DNA from: Lachnospiraceae bacterium
GTDB lineage: Bacteria > Bacillota > Clostridia > Lachnospirales > Lachnospiraceae
Assembly: GCA_016301965.1 (NCBI GenBank)
Contig: JAEDOO010000073.1
Span: 1-8,831, forward strand
Length of the DNA: 8,831 nucleotides
Reading direction: 5' to 3'
This document shows positions 7,489-8,831 of this stretch, one piece after another. Position numbers and translations under genes: made by a program. Under the pieces are notes generated by a model. The model was given only the letters and a program-made list of their open reading frames with translations. It did not search any database and had not been told where the DNA came from. Within the stretch, counting starts at the first letter, position 1. Every line of letters starts with the position of its first letter.

Positions 7489-7504
7489 GCCCTGCAGGCA
7501 GGGC
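7489..7504 (-). promoter_or_regulatory. GC-rich hairpin abutting the Shine-Dalgarno sequence of the NIR/SIR-like gene
   Basis: On the minus strand GCCCTGCCTGCAGGGC forms a 6-bp all-but-one GC stem with a CCTG loop. It ends exactly where the ribosome binding site GGAGAGGA (7481-7488) begins. Such placement can hinder ribosome binding or stop an upstream 3'-5' exonuclease. There is no T-run, so it is not a typical intrinsic terminator on either strand. The pairing is seen; the effect is inferred. Confidence 0.45.
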
Positions 7505-7532
7505 TGTAACTTGCCGTATTTGCGCCAGGATT

Positions 7533-7588
7533 TTCCCGGGTGCTGTCACATATTCTATATGTTCATATTATTCCGGATGCTGTCATAT
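7533..7588. repeat. Imperfect direct repeat flanking a 15-bp palindrome
   Basis: Two copies of a motif lie 38 bases apart on the plus strand: TTCCCGGGTGCTGTCACATAT (7533-7553) and TTCCGGATGCTGTCATAT (7571-7588). They share CCGG(G/A)TGCTGTCA, with small insertions in the first copy. Between them, and overlapping the first copy, is ACATATTCTATATGT (7548-7562), a perfect 6+3+6 inverted repeat. It may be a regulator-binding array or a relic of local duplication. The similarity is visible by eye; I cannot say which explanation holds. Confidence 0.5.
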
Positions 7589-7621
7589 CCGTCATCTATG
7601 CGCATCTTTTTCTTAATACGT

Positions 7622-8680
7622 TTACACAACCCTGTACATCTTCTCATAATATGTCTGGTATTCTCCCGAAGTCACATGTTTCATCCATTCCTCGTGTTCC
7701 AGATACCAGTCGATGGTCAGCACGATACCTTTTTCAAAAGGTGTCTCCGGATACCAGCCAAGATCTCTTCTGATCTTTTCCGGATCGATACCGTAACGAC
7801 GATCATGGCCCAGGCGATCCTCCACATGGGTGATCAATTCTTCCGAAATACCATCATCCTGAAGCCGGTCATGCAGCTGCTCGATGATCGTCTTCACAAT
7901 AAAAATATTCGGCCGCTCATTGTGTCCGCCCACATTGTAGACTTCCCCATCTTTTCCATCATTAGCCACCATATCGATGGCCTTGCAGTGATCCTCCACA
8001 TACAGCCAATCCCGGATCTGCATACCATCGCCATACACCGGCAGGGCCTTATGATGACGCACATTGTTGATCATCAGCGGGATCAGCTTCTCCGGAAACT
8101 GATAGGGGCCGTAATTGTTGGAGCAGCGGGTAATATTTACCGGCATACCATAGGTATCATGAAATGCCTTCACAAACAGATCGGCGCTGGCCTTACTGGA
8201 AGAATAGGGGCTGTGCGGATCCAGCGGTGTGGTCTCCATAAAAAATCCCTCTTTTCCCAAAGCTCCGTACACCTCATCCGTGGATACCTGAAGATACTTT
8301 TTCCCTGTTTTCCATGTACCCTGATCATACCACGCTTCTTTTGCGCATTGCAGCAGATTGACCGTACCCAGCACATTCGACTGAACGAATATCTCCGGAT
8401 TGCGGATACTTCTGTCCACATGACTCTCCGCAGCGAAATTGATCACCACATCAAAATCGTATTCACTAAACAGTCTGGTCACCAGCTCCTTGTCACAGAT
8501 ATCTCCCTGGACAAAGACATGGCGCTTGTCGTCCAGCCATTCCCGGATATTTTCCAGATTTCCTGCATAAGTCAGCTTATCCAGATTGACCAGCAGAATA
8601 TCCTCATATTTCTTTAACATATAATGCACAAAATTAGAGCCGATAAAACCGGCACAGCCTGTAATCAGATATCGTTTCAT
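7622..8680 (-). CDS. rfbB: dTDP-glucose 4,6-dehydratase
   Basis: It converts dTDP-D-glucose to dTDP-4-keto-6-deoxy-D-glucose in the cytosol, the second step towards dTDP-L-rhamnose and other deoxysugars of cell-surface polysaccharides. It is an extended short-chain dehydrogenase with bound NAD. The product is 352 residues, the family's usual size. The Rossmann motif TGCAGFIGS is at 7-15. NLDKLTYAGNLENI (32-45) and AAESHVDRSI (83-92) are typical of RfbB. The catalytic segment STDEVYG is at 133-139 (T134, D135, E136), with Y159-x3-K163. RCSNNYGPYQFPEKLIPLMI (185-204) and YGDGMQIRDWLYVEDH (216-231) fit substrate binding. An in-frame ATG at 8719 would add 13 residues (MYAFLIMKRKEDS), but AAGAGGA (8685-8691) sits correctly before the ATG at 8680, and the family begins with this segment. 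Its own promoter lies at 8734-8762. The other rhamnose genes (rfbA, rfbC, rfbD) are not in the window. The next gene begins 146 bases downstream. Confidence 0.97.
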   Translation of the reverse strand: MKRYLITGCAGFIGSNFVHYMLKKYEDILLVNLDKLTYAGNLENIREWLDDKRHVFVQGDICDKELVTRLFSEYDFDVVINFAAESHVDRSIRNPEIFVQSNVLGTVNLLQCAKEAWYDQGTWKTGKKYLQVSTDEVYGALGKEGFFMETTPLDPHSPYSSSKASADLFVKAFHDTYGMPVNITRCSNNYGPYQFPEKLIPLMINNVRHHKALPVYGDGMQIRDWLYVEDHCKAIDMVANDGKDGEVYNVGGHNERPNIFIVKTIIEQLHDRLQDDGISEELITHVEDRLGHDRRYGIDPEKIRRDLGWYPETPFEKGIVLTIDWYLEHEEWMKHVTSGEYQTYYEKMYRVV

Positions 8681-8684
8681 ACTA

Positions 8685-8691
8685 TCCTCTT
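8685..8691 (-). promoter_or_regulatory. Ribosome binding site that fixes the rfbB start
   Basis: AAGAGGA on the minus strand ends 4 bases before the ATG at 8680. It lies within the extension that an upstream in-frame ATG (8719) would translate, and it favours the shorter protein. Confidence 0.7.
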
Positions 8692-8733
8692 TTCTCTTCA
8701 TTATTAAAAATGCATACAAATGCCAATATACCG

Positions 8734-8762
8734 ATTATAGCGAATTACCGGCGACAAATCAA
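8734..8762 (-). promoter_or_regulatory. Sigma-A-type promoter of rfbB
   Basis: On the minus strand a perfect -10 box TATAAT (8734-8739) is preceded by a 17-base spacer and a -35 box TTGATT (8757-8762, 4 of 6 matches to TTGACA). The predicted start near 8727 gives a leader of about 47 bases to the ATG at 8680. This may be the main promoter of the whole minus-strand run as far as the next internal promoters, since I see no terminator after rfbB. Confidence 0.72.
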
Positions 8763-8831
8763 CCCATAAGGCATGGATATGAGAAGAGGCTGCACCGGAT
8801 TGGCGGGTCCGCGGGAAGGTATATAAACTTC
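8763..8831. other. Right-edge sequence without an assignable gene
   Basis: These 69 bases lie upstream of the rfbB promoter. On the minus strand one frame is open from the edge and stops at 8745-8747 (28 codons, ending PYGLICRR), which could be the tail of a neighbouring gene or chance. On the plus strand TGGCGGGTCCGCGGGAAGG (8799-8817) resembles a T-box antiterminator core, but with mismatches. Nothing here is secure. Confidence 0.3.

Larger units (their letters stand above)
7476..7621 (-). promoter_or_regulatory. Candidate structured leader of the NIR/SIR-like gene
   Basis: This 146-base gap between rfbB and the NIR/SIR-like gene holds no convincing gene. The longest minus-strand reading starts at an ATG just after rfbB and stops after 16 codons without a good ribosome binding site. 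Read on the minus strand, it can form four successive short stems: CGGAT-N8-ATCCG (7574-7591), ACATAT-AGA-ATATGT (7548-7562), CCGGG-AAAAT-CCTGG with one G-U pair (7525-7539), and GCCCTG-CCTG-CAGGGC (inside 7489-7504). No known riboswitch consensus is recognised, and I see no good promoter or terminator. A leader function is inferred from the structure density and the position. Confidence 0.35.

Noticed and set aside
7489..7504. The GC-rich hairpin as a rho-independent terminator for rfbB
   Set aside because: No T-run follows the stem on either strand; on the minus strand it is followed directly by GGAGAGGA.
7554..7621. A 16-codon minus-strand reading frame (MRIDDGYDSIRNNMNI) just after rfbB
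   Set aside because: It has only a weak purine stretch as ribosome binding site, overlaps the inverted repeats, and is too short for a call without conservation evidence.
7397..8617. A 406-codon open frame on the plus strand opposite rfbB
   Set aside because: It lies almost wholly antisense to rfbB and the start of the NIR/SIR-like gene. Its translation is rich in H, I, L, F and R with no recognisable family. Such shadows arise from codon bias on the true strand.
8681..8719. An earlier rfbB start adding MYAFLIMKRKEDS
   Set aside because: The predicted transcription start near 8727 would leave almost no leader, the Shine-Dalgarno sequence lies inside this extension, and RfbB proteins begin at the Rossmann strand MKRYLITG.
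8745..8831. A 28-codon minus-strand frame entering from the right edge and ending PYGLICRR
   Set aside because: It could be the 3' end of a neighbouring gene, but it is short, not recognisable, and overlaps the rfbB -35 box. It cannot be supported without more sequence.
1..8831. CRISPR array, insertion sequence, prophage or toxin-antitoxin module
   Set aside because: No regularly spaced repeats, transposase, integrase or small paired genes are present; nearly all bases are accounted for by seven minus-strand genes.

Overview
The window reads as a chromosomal segment of a low-to-mid GC Gram-positive anaerobe of the class Clostridia, most likely family Lachnospiraceae. This is inferred from the era-recO-glycyl-tRNA synthetase order, the single-chain (alpha2) glycyl-tRNA synthetase, strong GGAGG-type ribosome binding sites, sigma-A-like promoters, and a cytosolic presequence-protease-type M16C peptidase. 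I cannot fix the genus from the sequence alone.

All seven genes lie on the minus strand and are described here in transcription order, from high to low coordinates. A clear sigma-A promoter (8734-8762) drives rfbB (dTDP-glucose 4,6-dehydratase, 7622-8680). A 146-base non-coding stretch follows (7476-7621). It has several short hairpins, an imperfect direct repeat flanking a palindrome, and a GC-rich stem touching the next gene's Shine-Dalgarno sequence. Then come a nitrite/sulfite-reductase-like protein with an altered cysteine pattern (6096-7475) and a 980-residue M16C zinc peptidase (3154-6096), whose stop and start codons overlap as TAATG. After an 89-base gap with a perfect 16-bp palindrome come era (2156-3064) and recO (1387-2148), 7 bases apart. 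A second good promoter (1367-1395), overlapping the 3' end of recO, serves an uncharacterised lipoprotein (747-1337). Last is the 5' part of glyQS (1-700), which runs off the left edge.

Functionally, era (ribosome assembly GTPase), recO (recombinational repair) and glyQS (tRNA charging) form a housekeeping block widespread in Firmicutes. The lipoprotein is embedded in that block without a known role. The redox-protein/peptidase pair upstream is probably co-translated and is the least explained part of the window. rfbB supplies a nucleotide-sugar intermediate for rhamnose or other deoxysugars. It appears here without rfbA, rfbC or rfbD next to it, at least within the visible bases.

I see no tRNA, rRNA, CRISPR array, insertion sequence, phage gene or convincing rho-independent terminator. 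No gene-free stretch exceeds about 150 bases. The most novel candidates are the structured leader plus the siroheme-like/peptidase pair. I do not see a clear-cut undescribed defence or mobile system.
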